Of a stretch of 64,000 nt of DNA, positions 8,679-18,220 are shown piece after piece. How positions within the stretch are numbered: the first letter of the stretch is position 1; every line of letters starts with the position of its first letter. The notes under the pieces were generated by a model, which did not search any database, had not been told where the DNA came from, and worked only from the letters and a program-made list of their open reading frames with translations. The position numbers were made by a program, and so were the translations under genes. The DNA comes from Xenorhabdus vietnamensis (lineage in GTDB: Bacteria > Pseudomonadota > Gammaproteobacteria > Enterobacterales > Enterobacteriaceae), in NCBI RefSeq assembly GCF_002127535.1, contig NZ_MUBJ01000003.1, positions 141,909 through 205,908 on the forward strand. Direction: 5' to 3'.

Positions 8679-9452
8679 CAGGACACTTTAATAACGGAAT
8701 ATGATCCCATTATTGAAGTGTAAAATGACAAAACGTAAAAATAGAACTTATCCCACTGAATTTAAGCAAGAGGCTGTGGCATTAGTGCGAGAGCAAGGAT
8801 ATAGCGCGCCGGAAGCCGCCACATCGTTGGGCATCGTAAGTTAAGTTACTCTACAGCTGGAAAGCGAAATTTGAAGCTGAACAATCTGGGACAATCTTAA
8901 GTACGGATGAGCGCGCTGAACTGGCCAGGTTATGCAAAGAAATTAATCAGCTGAAAATGGAGAAAGAAATCCTAAAAAAAGCCAGTGCCCTCTTGCTCAA
9001 GGAAACGTAGGAAAGTTTCAAATCATTAAACAATTAGCGACTAAGTATCCCGTAATCTGGCTTTGTCACGCGCTGAATGTCAGCCGTGCTGCTTATTTTA
9101 GTCAGTCGAGCCATAATCAAAGCCTACCATTTACGCCAACTGCCGAAAGGATTGGTGTTTTATATCGATAGAGGTTCACAGTATACCAGCAAACGTTATG
9201 GTGCTTTACTTGATAACTTTGGTATTAGAGCGAGTATGGGCGATGTTGGAGCCTATTGGGATAATGCTGTCGTTGAACGTTTCTTTGGGAGTTTAAAACA
9301 TGACGGGTTATTTAAGTCCCCCAATTAGCACGTGAGCAAATGAAAAATGATGTTGCACAGTACATGCGATATTACAATTTAATCAGGCTTCATACTGCAA
9401 ATGGTGATATGTCACCCTTTGAATATGAAAATTCCTTTAGAAAAGTATCCTG
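8679..9452 (+). mobile_element. IS3-family insertion sequence, internally deleted remnant
   Basis: Bounded by imperfect 22-bp inverted repeats that I can align by eye: left 8679-8700 (CAGGACACTTTAATAACGGA) and right 9431-9452, whose reverse complement begins CAGGATACTTTTCTAAAGGA; 18 of 22 positions agree. The element is 774 bases, well below the ~1.2-1.3 kb usual for the family, because the middle of orfB is lost. Inside are a frameshifted orfA and a truncated orfB. No clear target duplication flanks it (AAA left, ATT right). It abuts a broken glycosyltransferase fragment on the right, so it or a later deletion probably destroyed that gene. It cannot transpose by itself. Confidence 0.85.
8725..9010 (+). 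pseudogene. IS3-family OrfA, frameshifted
   Basis: Opens MTKRKNRTYPTEFKQEAVAL, the helix-turn-helix N-terminus of IS3-type OrfA, and runs 39 codons to a premature TAA at about 8842. The expected continuation (LLYSWKAKFEAEQSGT, then the leucine-zipper-like LCKEINQLKMEKEILKKASA) resumes one base out of frame, so a small insertion near GTAAGTTAAGT broke the gene. A run of seven A near 8975 is the usual place for the programmed frameshift into orfB. It ends at TAG 9008-9010. Confidence 0.8.
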
Positions 9453-9453
9453 A
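9013..9453 (+). pseudogene. IS3-family OrfB transposase, internally deleted and frameshifted
   Basis: The N-terminal piece (IIKQLATKYPVIWLCHALNV, then SRAAYF) is the OrfB start, but about 400 bases of the expected gene are missing near 9100. The frame then changes to RAIIKAYHLRQLPKG, followed by the second half of the rve/DDE core: DRGSQYTSKRYG (second catalytic Asp) and GDVGAYWDNAVVERFFGSLK (catalytic Glu). The first catalytic Asp is in the lost part. A second frameshift near 9322 separates the conserved tail (LAREQMKNDVAQYMRYYN, ending FEYENSFRKVS). The stop overlaps the right inverted repeat, as usual for this family. Clearly non-functional. Confidence 0.85.
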
Positions 9454-9664
9454 TTTTGTTGCGCAGAACAGTGACTTGTGTTGGCACAAATTGACTTTCT
9501 GTTACCTGACAAAAGAGTCGCACCATGATTTCAATATCAAAATCCATGCGACGGCCAACATCTTTTTTAGCCAATAGTTGTAGTGTAGGAGCCAGCGGAT
9601 AAATACGGAACAGACGCATGGCATCTGCGCCCGTTTTCTGCCCTGATGTAATTAACGTGACGAT
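9453..9664 (-). pseudogene. Fragment of a family 2 glycosyltransferase, cut by the IS3 remnant
   Basis: Reading the minus strand from about 9664, one frame gives SGQKTGADAMRLFRIYPLAP, then DVGRRMDFDIEIMVRLFCQ and SQFVPTQVTV. The core M-D-F-D-x-E-I-x-V-R-L followed by a FVPTQV-type segment resembles the C-terminal part of GT2-type glycosyltransferases, such as those in aryl polyene or lipid-modification clusters. The frame stops making sense at the IS right end, and the sequence above 9664 does not continue the protein. I see only about 65 residues of an expected 230 or more. The family call is moderate, and the link to an aryl polyene cluster is only a guess. Confidence 0.5.
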
Positions 9665-9673
9665 ATTTCTTTG

Positions 9674-10159
9674 TTACGCTCCGGGTTCACCGCCCCAATA
9701 ATCAACTTCGTTGCTGACCCGTCCAACAAAATGAAACAATTTTCCGTTTTGCTGCTTTAACACAGACTGAAACTTACCCGAGTCCGGATATTCAATCACA
9801 TCTGCTGAAACATTCGCTGAAATAGCAAGATAGCACAATGGAACTGAACCAGTGTTGATTATTTGATGGGCGGTCTCTTGCCCTCCCGCCGGGGCGCTTA
9901 CAACGTCACCTTTCTCGATCGAAAATTCATCGGAGCCAAAACGGTAAGTGCCGTTACCTTCAAGAACAAAGAAAAGCTCGTCCACGCTATGATGGTTGTG
10001 AAACGGGCAGCTACTTTTACCTTTTGGCACTTCGTTATAGGTGATACCTAAATGCTTGAGGCCAAGCTGTTGTCCAAAGGAAATATCTGATCCCTCATAG
10101 AACTCACCTTGTTTCCAAGACTTGAGAGTAAGATTTTTTAGATTGATGATGGGGTTCAT
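9674..10159 (-). CDS. Cupin domain protein
   Basis: A 161-residue intact protein with one conserved-barrel cupin domain. Motif 1 is visible at about residues 48-70 (PFHNHHSVDELFFVLEGNG, giving the His-x-His and Glu metal ligands) and motif 2 at about 82-100 (IEKGDVVSAPAGGQETAHQ, with the last His ligand). Such small cupins bind a metal ion and act as isomerases, dioxygenases or sugar-binding sensors; the substrate here cannot be read. There is no signal peptide. It lies alone in the decayed island, with IS debris on both sides, and is the only complete gene between prophage and tRNA. Its neighbour on the left is a glycosyltransferase scrap on the same strand, so it may have been part of a lost operon. 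Confidence 0.8.
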   Translation of the reverse strand: MNPIINLKNLTLKSWKQGEFYEGSDISFGQQLGLKHLGITYNEVPKGKSSCPFHNHHSVDELFFVLEGNGTYRFGSDEFSIEKGDVVSAPAGGQETAHQIINTGSVPLCYLAISANVSADVIEYPDSGKFQSVLKQQNGKLFHFVGRVSNEVDYWGGEPGA

Positions 10160-10189
10160 GAATTCTCCGAGTATCGTCAGATTATCTTG

Positions 10190-10428
10190 CTATAATTCCA
10201 CATTTTCCACCAATTGCTGGTAACAATATAAACCTCTATCAGTATGCTTATCGGATTTTCGACTATTTTTTCTAGACGGAATGGCCGCTGTCGCCCCTGA
10301 TTGTTTGTCATAATTTCTAAAGGCTTTGCTATCGTATCCCTTGTCAGCAATCACAAAATCTGATGCAAGTGATTGTGCCACCAATTTTACGCATGAACAA
10401 TATCGTGGGTTTGAGCTTCTGAAGAGCG
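10190..10428 (-). pseudogene. IS5-family transposase fragment
   Basis: On the minus strand the frame encodes LVAQSLASDFVIADKGYDSK, then GATAAIPSRKNSRKSDKH and DRGLYCYQQLVENVEL before a stop. IADKGYDS with the following IPSRKNxR is the second catalytic Asp region of IS5/IS1031-type transposases, and RGLYCYQQLVENV leads to the catalytic Glu region, where the reading breaks off. Upstream, SEAQTHDIVHA lies one base out of frame, marking a frameshift at about 10395. Only about 80 residues of ~260 remain, and no terminal repeats are evident. Confidence 0.7.
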
Positions 10429-10687
10429 GGAACGTTTACAGGCGACTGATCCCGACATGTTAATGAGCTTGCCTGCCCATTACATAGAATTTATGCCGGA
10501 TAAGGTGATCTATCTGGGTGACTTTAAACGCGGTTATTTCATCGTTGACCATGAAACCGATAGTTTGTCCTTTGGGTTCAGTATACTGAAAAAGCAGTGG
10601 GATATTGGTCAAAAACCCTATATCCGAACGGCATTAAAAGCTGAACTGAGAACCCTGTCTAAATCGCCATCATCAATGATCAATTGA
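10424..10687 (+). pseudogene. Orphan gene fragment, unknown function
   Basis: A short open frame with possible ATG at 10457 or 10463 encodes SLPAHYIEFMPDKVIYLGDF, then KRGYFIVDHETDSLSFGFS and ILKKQWDIGQKPYIRTALKA. It has no clear ribosome binding site and the frame is open upstream to 10415, inside the break with the IS5 scrap. A second stretch in another frame follows directly (10683-10822). I recognise no family. The mix of fragments suggests the remains of one or two lost genes rather than a working gene, but a small real protein cannot be excluded. Confidence 0.35.
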
Positions 10688-10822
10688 TGGAAGTTGTCCT
10701 AAAGGAAAGTGGATTATTGCCAACTATCTTGAAATATATCCCTCAGAGATCTGGCCTAGCCGTTATTTTAATATGGGCGGTCAGCTTATTGAGTGTAAGG
10801 CTCGCAACAAACCACAAGAATA
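10683..10822 (+). pseudogene. Second orphan gene fragment, unknown function
   Basis: A frame lacking a start codon reads DGSCPKGKWIIANYLEIYPS, then EIWPSRYFNMGGQLIECKAR and NKPQE before TAA at 10820-10822. It is protein-like (Trp, Tyr, Gly and Cys in plausible spacing) and continues in the direction of the preceding fragment after a frame change near 10680, so both could be one frameshifted gene. No family recognised. Confidence 0.3.
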
Positions 10823-11101
10823 AATTTCCTTAGCTTACTATCTATCGTGAAAAGAATAAGTTTTGGTATGAAGCCTTGAGATTGGAATGGTATTCAGACT
10901 TAGCCATTTTTAGCATTCATGGCTTTTTTGTATTGCAAGTGGCAATTAGGGAGGAAACAGAAAGCTAGGCGTCGTATGTTCAGGGAACGTGATAAGTATC
11001 ACAGAGAGAAATACGATAACGGCTCATTACCGTAGCGGTGTTAATCGGTTATACCTCACGCTACTGCCAGAAGGTATCCTATGGGTATCCTAGAAAAAAC
11101 T
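10823..11101. other. Gene-free stretch at the tRNA-proximal end of the island
   Basis: No frame here looks coding on either strand. The only structure is a small hairpin at 10902-10924 (AGCCAT with ATGGCT) followed by T6, a possible plus-strand terminator of the lost gene upstream. I found no repeat of the tRNA 3' end that could be an attachment site. Confidence 0.5.
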
Positions 11102-11130
11102 AAGGGGTCGCACTTTTGATGCAACCCCTT
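11102..11130 (-). terminator. Rho-independent terminator of tRNA-Ile2
   Basis: Read on the minus strand, AAGGGGTTGCATC... pairs with GACCCCTT (AAGGGGT stem arms at 11102-11108 and 11124-11130), followed on that strand by AG and a run of six T. It lies 8 bases past the tRNA 3' end. Confidence 0.8.
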
Positions 11131-11138
11131 GATAAATC

Positions 11139-11214
11139 TGGTGGCCCCTGCTGGACTTGAACCAGCGACCAAGCGATTATGAGTCGCCTGCTCTAACCAC
11201 TGAGCTAAGGGGCC
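11139..11214 (-). tRNA. ileX: tRNA-Ile2, anticodon CAU (lysidine-modified)
   Basis: The minus strand gives a 76-base cloverleaf starting GGCCCCTTAGCTCAGTGG and ending in encoded CCA; acceptor arms GGCCCCT/AGGGGCC pair. The anticodon loop CTCATAA gives CAU. The sequence agrees with E. coli ileX as I recall it, including its place next to rpoD, so the C34 is expected to be converted to lysidine by TilS to read AUA codons. It could be mistaken for a Met tRNA by anticodon alone. Its 3' end faces the phage and IS island, the usual geometry for integration at a tRNA gene. Confidence 0.95.
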
Positions 11215-11503
11215 GTTAGAGTGGGGAGATTATACGGTACAGTTTGGTCTTAGGTCTAGCCCCCAAAATTCATATGCGTGTTTTGTATACAATAATCAGG
11301 GTATTTTAACGTATCTCAGGTTATTGGAAGTAATCTGAAATCTTTTTTAGTGATATTGGTAGCTTTTATAATAAATGTTTCTGATTATTTACTGTGCTGC
11401 GCCCATGATTTGGCCAATGAAGCTGTGTTAGTGTAGTTTTGTATTTTTCATCGATTTTCAACCATTCTTATTACTTTTAATAAAAATATTTTGGTAAATC
11501 AAT

Positions 11504-12283
11504 ATGGAAGAACATAATTTAGTGGCGGATATTTGGACTCATCACCAAATAGAAGATCATTTTTTCTCATCTATTAGCCAAATGTCTCAGCATATTAGTG
11601 AAAGTGTTCGTGCCTATGTGACCGGTGTTGAAACGCATTCATTGAATTTTGTGTTGGTGATCAATGTTAATCAACAGACTGCGGAGGATTTGCAAAAAGG
11701 GATTCAGTTGCTGGATGAGAAAACTTACGTTCCTTTTGCGATTGTTGCTGTAGAACCAGATAGTCAAACTTTAGCAGTGATACAGCAGGCAGGATTTGTG
11801 TTTGATGCTGATAGTATAACTACCGCCATGCAACTTGATTTGGTGAATTGGCAAATGAGTGATCTATCAGCTATGGCATACGATATTCGGTGTGTTAACC
11901 ACTGTTTGGATGATTGGGCAATCCTTGTAGAAAGCGCATTTGAGACAGGTGATGCTATTTCTGGGCAATACCAAAAATGTCATCAGGCGGCTTTGGATGC
12001 GGGGAAAAATCTGCAGCATTATGTCTTGTATGTCAATGGTCAGCCGGTTTCTTCTTTAACTTTATCAAGATTAGATAATATTGTTCGCCTTGATGAAATT
12101 AGTACATTGGTGGAGAAACAGAGAAGGGGATATGCTTCTGCTTTGCTCAATCATGTGTTGAATGAAGCTAAACAATATGGTGCAACTGCGTGCTATTTAG
12201 ATGCTTCTCGTGATGGTAATGGATTGTATCGACGCATTGGGTTTAAGCCATTGTTTGAATATCAGGGATTTATACGCGAATAA
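11504..12283 (+). CDS. GNAT family N-acetyltransferase
   Basis: A 259-residue protein whose C-terminal half (about 130-259) has the GNAT fold: motif A as EISTLVEKQRRGYASALL (the R-R-G-Y-A turn that binds acetyl-CoA pyrophosphate) and motif B as LDASRDGNGLYRRIGFKPL. The N-terminal 125 residues (VADIWTHHQIEDHFFSSISQ) form a separate domain I do not recognise, so the architecture is like the two-domain GNATs annotated as general N-acetyltransferases. Substrate unknown. There is no strong Shine-Dalgarno before ATG 11504 (TTTTGGTAAATCAAT). It stands alone between ileX and rpoD, convergent with rpoD, and shares a bidirectional terminator with it. Confidence 0.8.
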   Translation: MEEHNLVADIWTHHQIEDHFFSSISQMSQHISESVRAYVTGVETHSLNFVLVINVNQQTAEDLQKGIQLLDEKTYVPFAIVAVEPDSQTLAVIQQAGFVFDADSITTAMQLDLVNWQMSDLSAMAYDIRCVNHCLDDWAILVESAFETGDAISGQYQKCHQAALDAGKNLQHYVLYVNGQPVSSLTLSRLDNIVRLDEISTLVEKQRRGYASALLNHVLNEAKQYGATACYLDASRDGNGLYRRIGFKPLFEYQGFIRE

Positions 12284-12285
12284 TA

Positions 12286-12313
12286 AAAAGCGTCTGCCGA
12301 AACAGACGCTTTT
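12286..12313. terminator. Bidirectional rho-independent terminator between the GNAT gene and rpoD
   Basis: Perfect 11-bp stem AAAAGCGTCTG / CAGACGCTTTT with a 6-base loop (CCGAAA). The A-run on one side and T-run on the other serve both convergent genes. Confidence 0.9.
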
Positions 12314-12337
12314 CAGACTTATCAGCAAGTTTGTTGA

Positions 12338-14185
12338 TTAGTCATCAAGGAAGCTGCGCAGTACTTCGGAACGGCTAGGATGACGCAGTTTGCGCAGTGC
12401 TTTTGCTTCGATCTGACGAATACGCTCGCGGGTTACATCAAATTGTTTACCCACTTCTTCCAGAGTATGGTCAGTATTCATATCGATACCAAAACGCATA
12501 CGCAGAACTTTCGCTTCACGTGCAGTCAGACCTGCCAGTACATCGTGCGTGGCTGAGCGCAGGCTTTCTGAAGTTGCTGAATCCAGCGGCAGTTCGAGAG
12601 TGGTATCCTCGATAAAATCGCCCAGATGTGAATCTTCATCATCACCCACAGGGGTTTCCATGGAGATTGGCTCTTTGGCAATTTTCAGTACCTTGCGGAT
12701 CTTGTCTTCAGGCATCAACATGCGTTCTGCCAGCTCTTCCGGTGAAGGCTCACGACCCATTTCCTGCAACATTTGACGGGAAATACGATTGAGTTTGTTG
12801 ATGGTCTCAATCATATGTACTGGGATACGGATGGTGCGTGCCTGATCCGCGATAGAACGAGTGATCGCCTGACGGATCCACCACGTTGCGTAAGTTGAGA
12901 ATTTGTAACCACGACGGTATTCAAATTTATCAACCGCTTTCATCAGACCGATATTACCTTCCTGAATCAAATCGAGGAATTGCAGACCGCGGTTGGTATA
13001 TTTCTTCGCAATCGAAATAACCAAACGCAGGTTGGCCTCAACCATCTCTTTCTTCGCGCGACGGGCTTTCGCTTCACCGATTGACATGCGACGGTTGATA
13101 TCTTTGACCTGCTCAATGGTCATGCCAGTCTCTTCTTCGATCTGGTGTAATTTATGCAGGCTGCGCAAAACTTCGTCTTCAACTTCCAGCAACTTTTCAG
13201 ACCATGGCTTGTTCATTGCTTTTGCAGCGGTGAACCATGTCTCACTTGTTTCATTGCCAGAGAACAGAGTAATAAAGTTTTTCTTTGGCATTTTGCACTG
13301 CTCAACACACATCTTCATGATCTGGCGTTCTTGAAGACGTACACGATCCATCATGGAACGCATGTTGTTGACCAGATAATCAAACTGTTTTGGAACCAGA
13401 CGGAACTGTTTGAATACTTCAGATAAAGTCAATATTTCTGCTGCGGTATTAGGATGACTGCGACCGTGAGTTTTGATTGCCTGACGAGTCAGTTCGTATT
13501 GCTCACGCAGTTCTTGGAACTTCTGGCGAGCTAATTCTGGATCGATGCTGTTATCATCATCACTGTCAGTATCTTCATCATCTTCATCATCATCTTCATC
13601 ATCATTGCTAAGTTCTTCCTGAGGAAGTTCTGAGCCAACGTGAGTAGCTGTTGGTGCAAGATCTTCTTCTGCGTTAGGATCAACAAAACCTGTGATCAAA
13701 TCGGACAGACGACTCTCGGCGGATTCAACACGGTCGTACTGTTCCAGCAGGTAAGTAATTGCTTCAGGGTATTCAGCAACGGAGCACTGCACTTGGTTGA
13801 TGCCATCTTCAATGCGCTTTGCAATGTCAATCTCACCTTCGCGAGTCAGAAGCTCAACCGTACCCATTTCACGCATGTACATGCGAACCGGATCAGTGGT
13901 ACGACCGATTTCTGACTCGACACTAGATAACACTTGTGCGGCTGCTTCCGCTGCGTCTTCATCTGTGTCGTTTGTATTTTCTGCCAACATGAGATCATCG
14001 GCATCAGGTGCTTCTTCCATTACCTGGATGCCCATGTCATTGATCATTTGGATGATATCTTCTATCTGATCAGAATCGACGATATCTTCCGGCAGATGGT
14101 CATTGACCTCAGCATAGGTCAGATAGCCTTGCTCCTTACCTCGGGTGACAAGTAGCTTTAGCTGTGACTGCGGGTTTTGCTCCAT
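12338..14185 (-). CDS. rpoD: RNA polymerase primary sigma factor sigma-70
   Basis: A 615-residue protein nearly identical in plan to E. coli RpoD (613). I set the start at [12 protein letters not shown] (14185), as in E. coli, and not at an upstream ATG at 14254. Region 1.1 comes first, then the acidic non-conserved insert ([17 protein letters not shown]), region 2 with [20 protein letters not shown] and [14 protein letters not shown] (-10 recognition and melting), region 3, and region 4.2 with [19 protein letters not shown] (-35 recognition). It ends [10 protein letters not shown]. It directs transcription of housekeeping genes. Last gene of the macromolecular synthesis operon (rpsU-dnaG-rpoD); a 332-base gap to dnaG probably holds extra promoters. 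Confidence 0.99.
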   Translation of the reverse strand: MEQNPQSQLKLLVTRGKEQGYLTYAEVNDHLPEDIVDSDQIEDIIQMINDMGIQVMEEAPDADDLMLAENTNDTDEDAAEAAAQVLSSVESEIGRTTDPVRMYMREMGTVELLTREGEIDIAKRIEDGINQVQCSVAEYPEAITYLLEQYDRVESAESRLSDLITGFVDPNAEEDLAPTATHVGSELPQEELSNDDEDDDEDDEDTDSDDDNSIDPELARQKFQELREQYELTRQAIKTHGRSHPNTAAEILTLSEVFKQFRLVPKQFDYLVNNMRSMMDRVRLQERQIMKMCVEQCKMPKKNFITLFSGNETSETWFTAAKAMNKPWSEKLLEVEDEVLRSLHKLHQIEEETGMTIEQVKDINRRMSIGEAKARRAKKEMVEANLRLVISIAKKYTNRGLQFLDLIQEGNIGLMKAVDKFEYRRGYKFSTYATWWIRQAITRSIADQARTIRIPVHMIETINKLNRISRQMLQEMGREPSPEELAERMLMPEDKIRKVLKIAKEPISMETPVGDDEDSHLGDFIEDTTLELPLDSATSESLRSATHDVLAGLTAREAKVLRMRFGIDMNTDHTLEEVGKQFDVTRERIRQIEAKALRKLRHPSRSEVLRSFLDD

Positions 14186-14517
14186 AAGACGGTATCCACA
14201 CTTCAGAGTATTGGTTGGTGTCGGTCGGCGAAACAAATATGCCAACAATAACATTTGAGGGCGTTTTCATTATATTGCCGCTGCCCTCAATTGCGGCAAT
14301 TGTAGGGTTATTTACCCTACCTAATGCGGCATTTAAGCCGTGAATTCTGTGTCGTAATTTTAGGTTTTGATTTAAAACCTGTTTCACCAAGCTATATTTT
14401 CTCAAGTTATATTACGGATGCGAACTTATTGCGTAAGACTTATTGTGTAAGTAAGCCAAGTAATATAGTCTCCGAGTAATGTAATCTTGAAGTAAATAGC
14501 TTTGCTGAGACAGATTC
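14186..14517 (-). promoter_or_regulatory. dnaG-rpoD intergenic region with a candidate internal promoter
   Basis: This 332-base gap has no convincing gene. On the minus strand it carries a perfect TATAAT (plus-strand 14269-14274), 84 bases before rpoD, but the matching -35 is poor (TTGCCG at 19-base spacing). A small inverted repeat (GTAGGG/CCCTAC at about 14302-14320) lies just upstream. E. coli also has rpoD-specific promoters, including a heat-shock one, in this area; I see no good sigma-32 match. Confidence 0.4.
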
Positions 14518-16272
14518 TTATTTCCTCGCGCCAGAAACCGTAATCAACCGGACTTCTTCACGCTCTTCTGGTGTTAGGCCTTCAGTTCTCTCTTTGGCAA
14601 TCAGAAAGTTAAAACGTTCATCAAGTGCTGACGCGAAAAGATGATTCAGTGCATCGCTAAAAGTTTTTTCAGCAATCTCTTCTATCTGTATATCGTTCCA
14701 TGCAGCAAGCTTTTCAAGCTGTTTAGCATATTTATTATCGCGATATTGCTCTAACAGTTGTCCGGTGGTTAAACCGGGTTGGGCAAGGCACGTGTCAACA
14801 AGCTCTATGAATAGCGGCAATCCTGCTATTTGAGTAGAAAACATTCCCTGTAGTGGGGGAACTAACGTCGCTAAATGCGGATTTTGCACCAGCAATGCGA
14901 TCAATATGCGCATTGTAGTTGGTTTCAGTTTTAGTGTCTGATCTGGGCTTGTATGTTTTTTGACTTGTTTTGCCAAAATTAGTTCCAAGTGTTTTGTATC
15001 AGGCGCAGCTGTACCAAACAGTTTACTAAATTCTTGAAGAAGATAACTCTGTAATGTTTCCCCTGGCACTTGACCGATAAGAGGCATAGCAAGTGAACTG
15101 AACTTGGTTTTGCCTTCAGTGCTAGTCAAATCAACCTGTAGCAGCAGTGATTCGAATAAAAATTCAGATAAAGTCAATGCCTTTTCTATTCTCTGTTCGA
15201 ACGCTTCCTGCCCTTCTTTTCGAATCAGTGAATCAGGATCTTCGCCATCAGGCAAGAACATAAAACGTAATTGCCGACCATCATTCAGGTAAGGCAGTGC
15301 CGTTTCCAATGTGCGCCATGCAGCATCACGGCCCGCACGATCACCATCGTAACAACAGATGACGCTATCGGTTGTCCTGAAAAGCAACTGAACGTGTTCG
15401 GCTGTCGTGGATGTTCCTAGCGAAGCTACGGCATAGTCAATACCGAATTGGGCCAATGCTACAACATCCATATAACCTTCAACCACCAATAGCCTTGTAA
15501 GCGTACTGTGGCTTTGCTGTGCTTCATAAAGGCCATATAACTGACGGCCTTTATGAAATATTTCTGTTTCCGGCGAGTTCAGGTATTTGGGAAGCGCATC
15601 TCCCAGCACCCTGCCGCCGAATGCAATCACACGACCACGACGATCGCGAATAGGGAACATCACACGTTCGCGGAAACGATCGTAAGTGCGACCATTGTCG
15701 TTCGTGACCAGCATTCCTGCATCATTTAGCTGTTTGCGATCTTCCTCGTTATGGGCAAACCGTTTTAGGGCGTTATCCCATCCCGCAGGAGCAAAACCAA
15801 TGGCAAAACGATTGATGATTTCTTCACTGAGCCCACGTTGAGCCAAATATTGTCGGGCTGATTGAGCGCCGTAGATATTCAGTGAATGCTGATAGAAGCT
15901 GTTGAGCTTATCCATCAGCTGGTAAAGATTTTGCCTTTGGTGACGTTCGATTTGACTGCCGCCGGAGCCTGCTTCGTAAGGAACTTCCAGCCCATGCATT
16001 GCAGCCAGTTCTTCAATGGATTCGACAAAATCCAGCCTGTCATAATTCATCAAAAAATCAATGGCATTGCCATGAGCTCCGCAACCGAAGCAATGATAAA
16101 ACTGTTTATCACCATTAACAGTGAATGAAGGGGTTTTTTCGTTATGAAAAGGACAGCACGCTTGATGATTTTTACCTTTCTTTTTCAGAGGCACCCTAAC
16201 ATCGATCAAATCAATGATATCGGTTCTTGCTAATAAGTCATTGATAAATGCGCGTGGAATTCGTCCAGCCAT
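14518..16272 (-). CDS. dnaG: DNA primase
   Basis: A 584-residue primase (E. coli 581) that makes RNA primers for the replication fork. The N-terminal zinc-binding motif is intact: Cys40, His43 (CCPFHNEKTPSF) and Cys61, Cys64 (HCFGCGAHG). The TOPRIM core shows LLVVEGYMDVVALAQFG and CYDGDRAGRDAAW, giving the acidic metal-binding residues. The C-terminal ~150 residues form the helicase-binding domain and end in SGARK. Start ATG 16272 follows rpsU by 114 bases, with a strong hairpin between them that acts as the partial terminator known in this operon. Normal in length and motif content. Confidence 0.99.
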   Translation of the reverse strand: MAGRIPRAFINDLLARTDIIDLIDVRVPLKKKGKNHQACCPFHNEKTPSFTVNGDKQFYHCFGCGAHGNAIDFLMNYDRLDFVESIEELAAMHGLEVPYEAGSGGSQIERHQRQNLYQLMDKLNSFYQHSLNIYGAQSARQYLAQRGLSEEIINRFAIGFAPAGWDNALKRFAHNEEDRKQLNDAGMLVTNDNGRTYDRFRERVMFPIRDRRGRVIAFGGRVLGDALPKYLNSPETEIFHKGRQLYGLYEAQQSHSTLTRLLVVEGYMDVVALAQFGIDYAVASLGTSTTAEHVQLLFRTTDSVICCYDGDRAGRDAAWRTLETALPYLNDGRQLRFMFLPDGEDPDSLIRKEGQEAFEQRIEKALTLSEFLFESLLLQVDLTSTEGKTKFSSLAMPLIGQVPGETLQSYLLQEFSKLFGTAAPDTKHLELILAKQVKKHTSPDQTLKLKPTTMRILIALLVQNPHLATLVPPLQGMFSTQIAGLPLFIELVDTCLAQPGLTTGQLLEQYRDNKYAKQLEKLAAWNDIQIEEIAEKTFSDALNHLFASALDERFNFLIAKERTEGLTPEEREEVRLITVSGARK

Positions 16273-16306
16273 AAGCCCTTTTACGCCTGTTGATGAACGA
16301 GAATAA

Positions 16307-16333
16307 GCCGCGCTTCCTTTGGGAAAGCACGGC
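16307..16333 (-). terminator. Attenuating terminator between rpsU and dnaG
   Basis: On the minus strand GCCGTGCTTTCCC pairs with GGAAGCGCGGC (27 bases in total), followed by TTATTCTC. The position matches the T1 partial terminator of the E. coli macromolecular synthesis operon, which lowers dnaG expression relative to rpsU. Confidence 0.75.
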
Positions 16334-16386
16334 CTTTAACTGCAATAGTTTGTTAATACAACCACTAAGCGGATTGACCGCAAAGA

Positions 16387-17083
<697 letters not shown>

Positions 17084-18121
17084 ATGCGAGTTTTAGGTAT
17101 AGAAACGTCCTGCGATGAAACCGGAATCGCAATTTATGACAGCAAAACCGGTCTGCTAGCCAATCAATTATACAGTCAGGTCAAGCTACATGCTGATTAT
17201 GGTGGTGTTGTGCCTGAACTGGCGTCCCGTGATCACATTCGTAAAACGGTTCCTTTGATTCAGGCGGCTTTGAAGGAAGCGGGCCTGACGAGTAAAGATA
17301 TTGATGCAGTTGCTTACACTGCGGGGCCGGGGTTGGTCGGTGCGTTGTTGGTAGGGGCAACCATCGGGCGCTCGCTGGCATTTGCATGGGATGTGCCTGC
17401 CATTCCCGTGCATCATATGGAAGGCCATTTGCTGGCACCAATGCTGGAAGAAAACACTCCTGAGTTTCCTTTTGTTGCCTTATTGGTTTCAGGCGGTCAT
17501 ACCCAGCTTATTAGCGTAACGGGTATTGGTGAATACAAATTGCTCGGTGAATCCATTGATGATGCGGCTGGTGAGGCTTTTGACAAAACAGCAAAACTGC
17601 TCGGATTAGATTATCCGGGCGGGCCAGTGCTTTCCCGTATGGCACAGCAGGGCAAGGCGGGACGTTTTGTCTTCCCGCGTCCGATGACAGATCGTCCGGG
17701 GCTGGATTTCAGCTTCTCTGGTCTGAAAACGTTCGCAGCCAATACGATCCGCAATAACATTCATGGCCATGATGTGGCTGAGGATGAACAAACCAAAGCA
17801 GATATTGCCCGCGCATTTGAAGATGCGGTTGTGGATACATTGGCGATAAAGTGTAAACGCGCCTTGGAACAGACGGGATTCAAACGTTTGGTGATGGCGG
17901 GCGGAGTTAGTGCAAACCGGACGTTGCGTACCAAGATGCAGGAAGTGATGGGAAAGTTGGGAGGTGAGGTTTTCTATGCCCGACCTGAATTCTGTACTGA
18001 TAATGGGGCAATGATCGCGTTGGCTGGCATGATCCGTTTGCAAGGAGGAGCTGCCGGTGAATTGGGTGTAACGGTAAAAGCACGTTGGCCGTTGGCGGAT
18101 CTTCCTGCTCTGCAAAAATGA
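17084..18121 (+). CDS. tsaD: tRNA N6-adenosine threonylcarbamoyltransferase
   Basis: A 345-residue protein (E. coli 337) that transfers threonylcarbamoyl to A37 of tRNAs reading ANN codons, working with TsaB and TsaE. It begins [19 protein letters not shown] and has the metal-binding His111 and His115 in VHHMEGHL, the ASKH-fold segments [10 protein letters not shown] and [10 protein letters not shown], and the late [10 protein letters not shown] and DNGAMIA. The ribosome site is weak (GAGACGAATAGTGCA) and lies within a tandem duplication. A hairpin with T4 follows at 18145-18174. The last 12 residues extend slightly past the E. coli end. Confidence 0.98.
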   Translation: MRVLGIETSCDETGIAIYDSKTGLLANQLYSQVKLHADYGGVVPELASRDHIRKTVPLIQAALKEAGLTSKDIDAVAYTAGPGLVGALLVGATIGRSLAFAWDVPAIPVHHMEGHLLAPMLEENTPEFPFVALLVSGGHTQLISVTGIGEYKLLGESIDDAAGEAFDKTAKLLGLDYPGGPVLSRMAQQGKAGRFVFPRPMTDRPGLDFSFSGLKTFAANTIRNNIHGHDVAEDEQTKADIARAFEDAVVDTLAIKCKRALEQTGFKRLVMAGGVSANRTLRTKMQEVMGKLGGEVFYARPEFCTDNGAMIALAGMIRLQGGAAGELGVTVKARWPLADLPALQK

Positions 18122-18144
18122 TAAAAAACACGCTGTTTGATATA

Positions 18145-18174
18145 GGCTGAGTGCCATTTGGGACTCAGCCTTTT
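18145..18174 (+). terminator. Rho-independent terminator of tsaD
   Basis: Perfect 8-bp stem GGCTGAGT / ACTCAGCC with a 10-base loop, followed by TTTTAT. Located 24 bases after the tsaD stop. Confidence 0.85.
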
Positions 18175-18220
18175 ATACCTTTCGTCTTTCAAATGGCGTG
18201 GTACCTGATTATCCCTTTGT

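Noticed and set aside
8679..9452. Target site duplication around the IS3 remnant
   Set aside because: The bases next to the two ends (AAA and ATT) do not match, so none can be claimed.
11102..11214. Attachment site (attL/attR) at tRNA-Ile2
   Set aside because: I found no second copy of the tRNA 3' end in the window, so no att core can be defined; the other end may be outside.
12993..13426. Open frames on the plus strand opposite rpoD
   Set aside because: They are antisense to a firmly identified gene, have no ribosome site, and their text is low-grade translation of rpoD's complementary strand.
14186..14254. Longer rpoD start at 14254
   Set aside because: The added 23 residues do not match any Rpo[13 protein letters not shown] at 14185 does.
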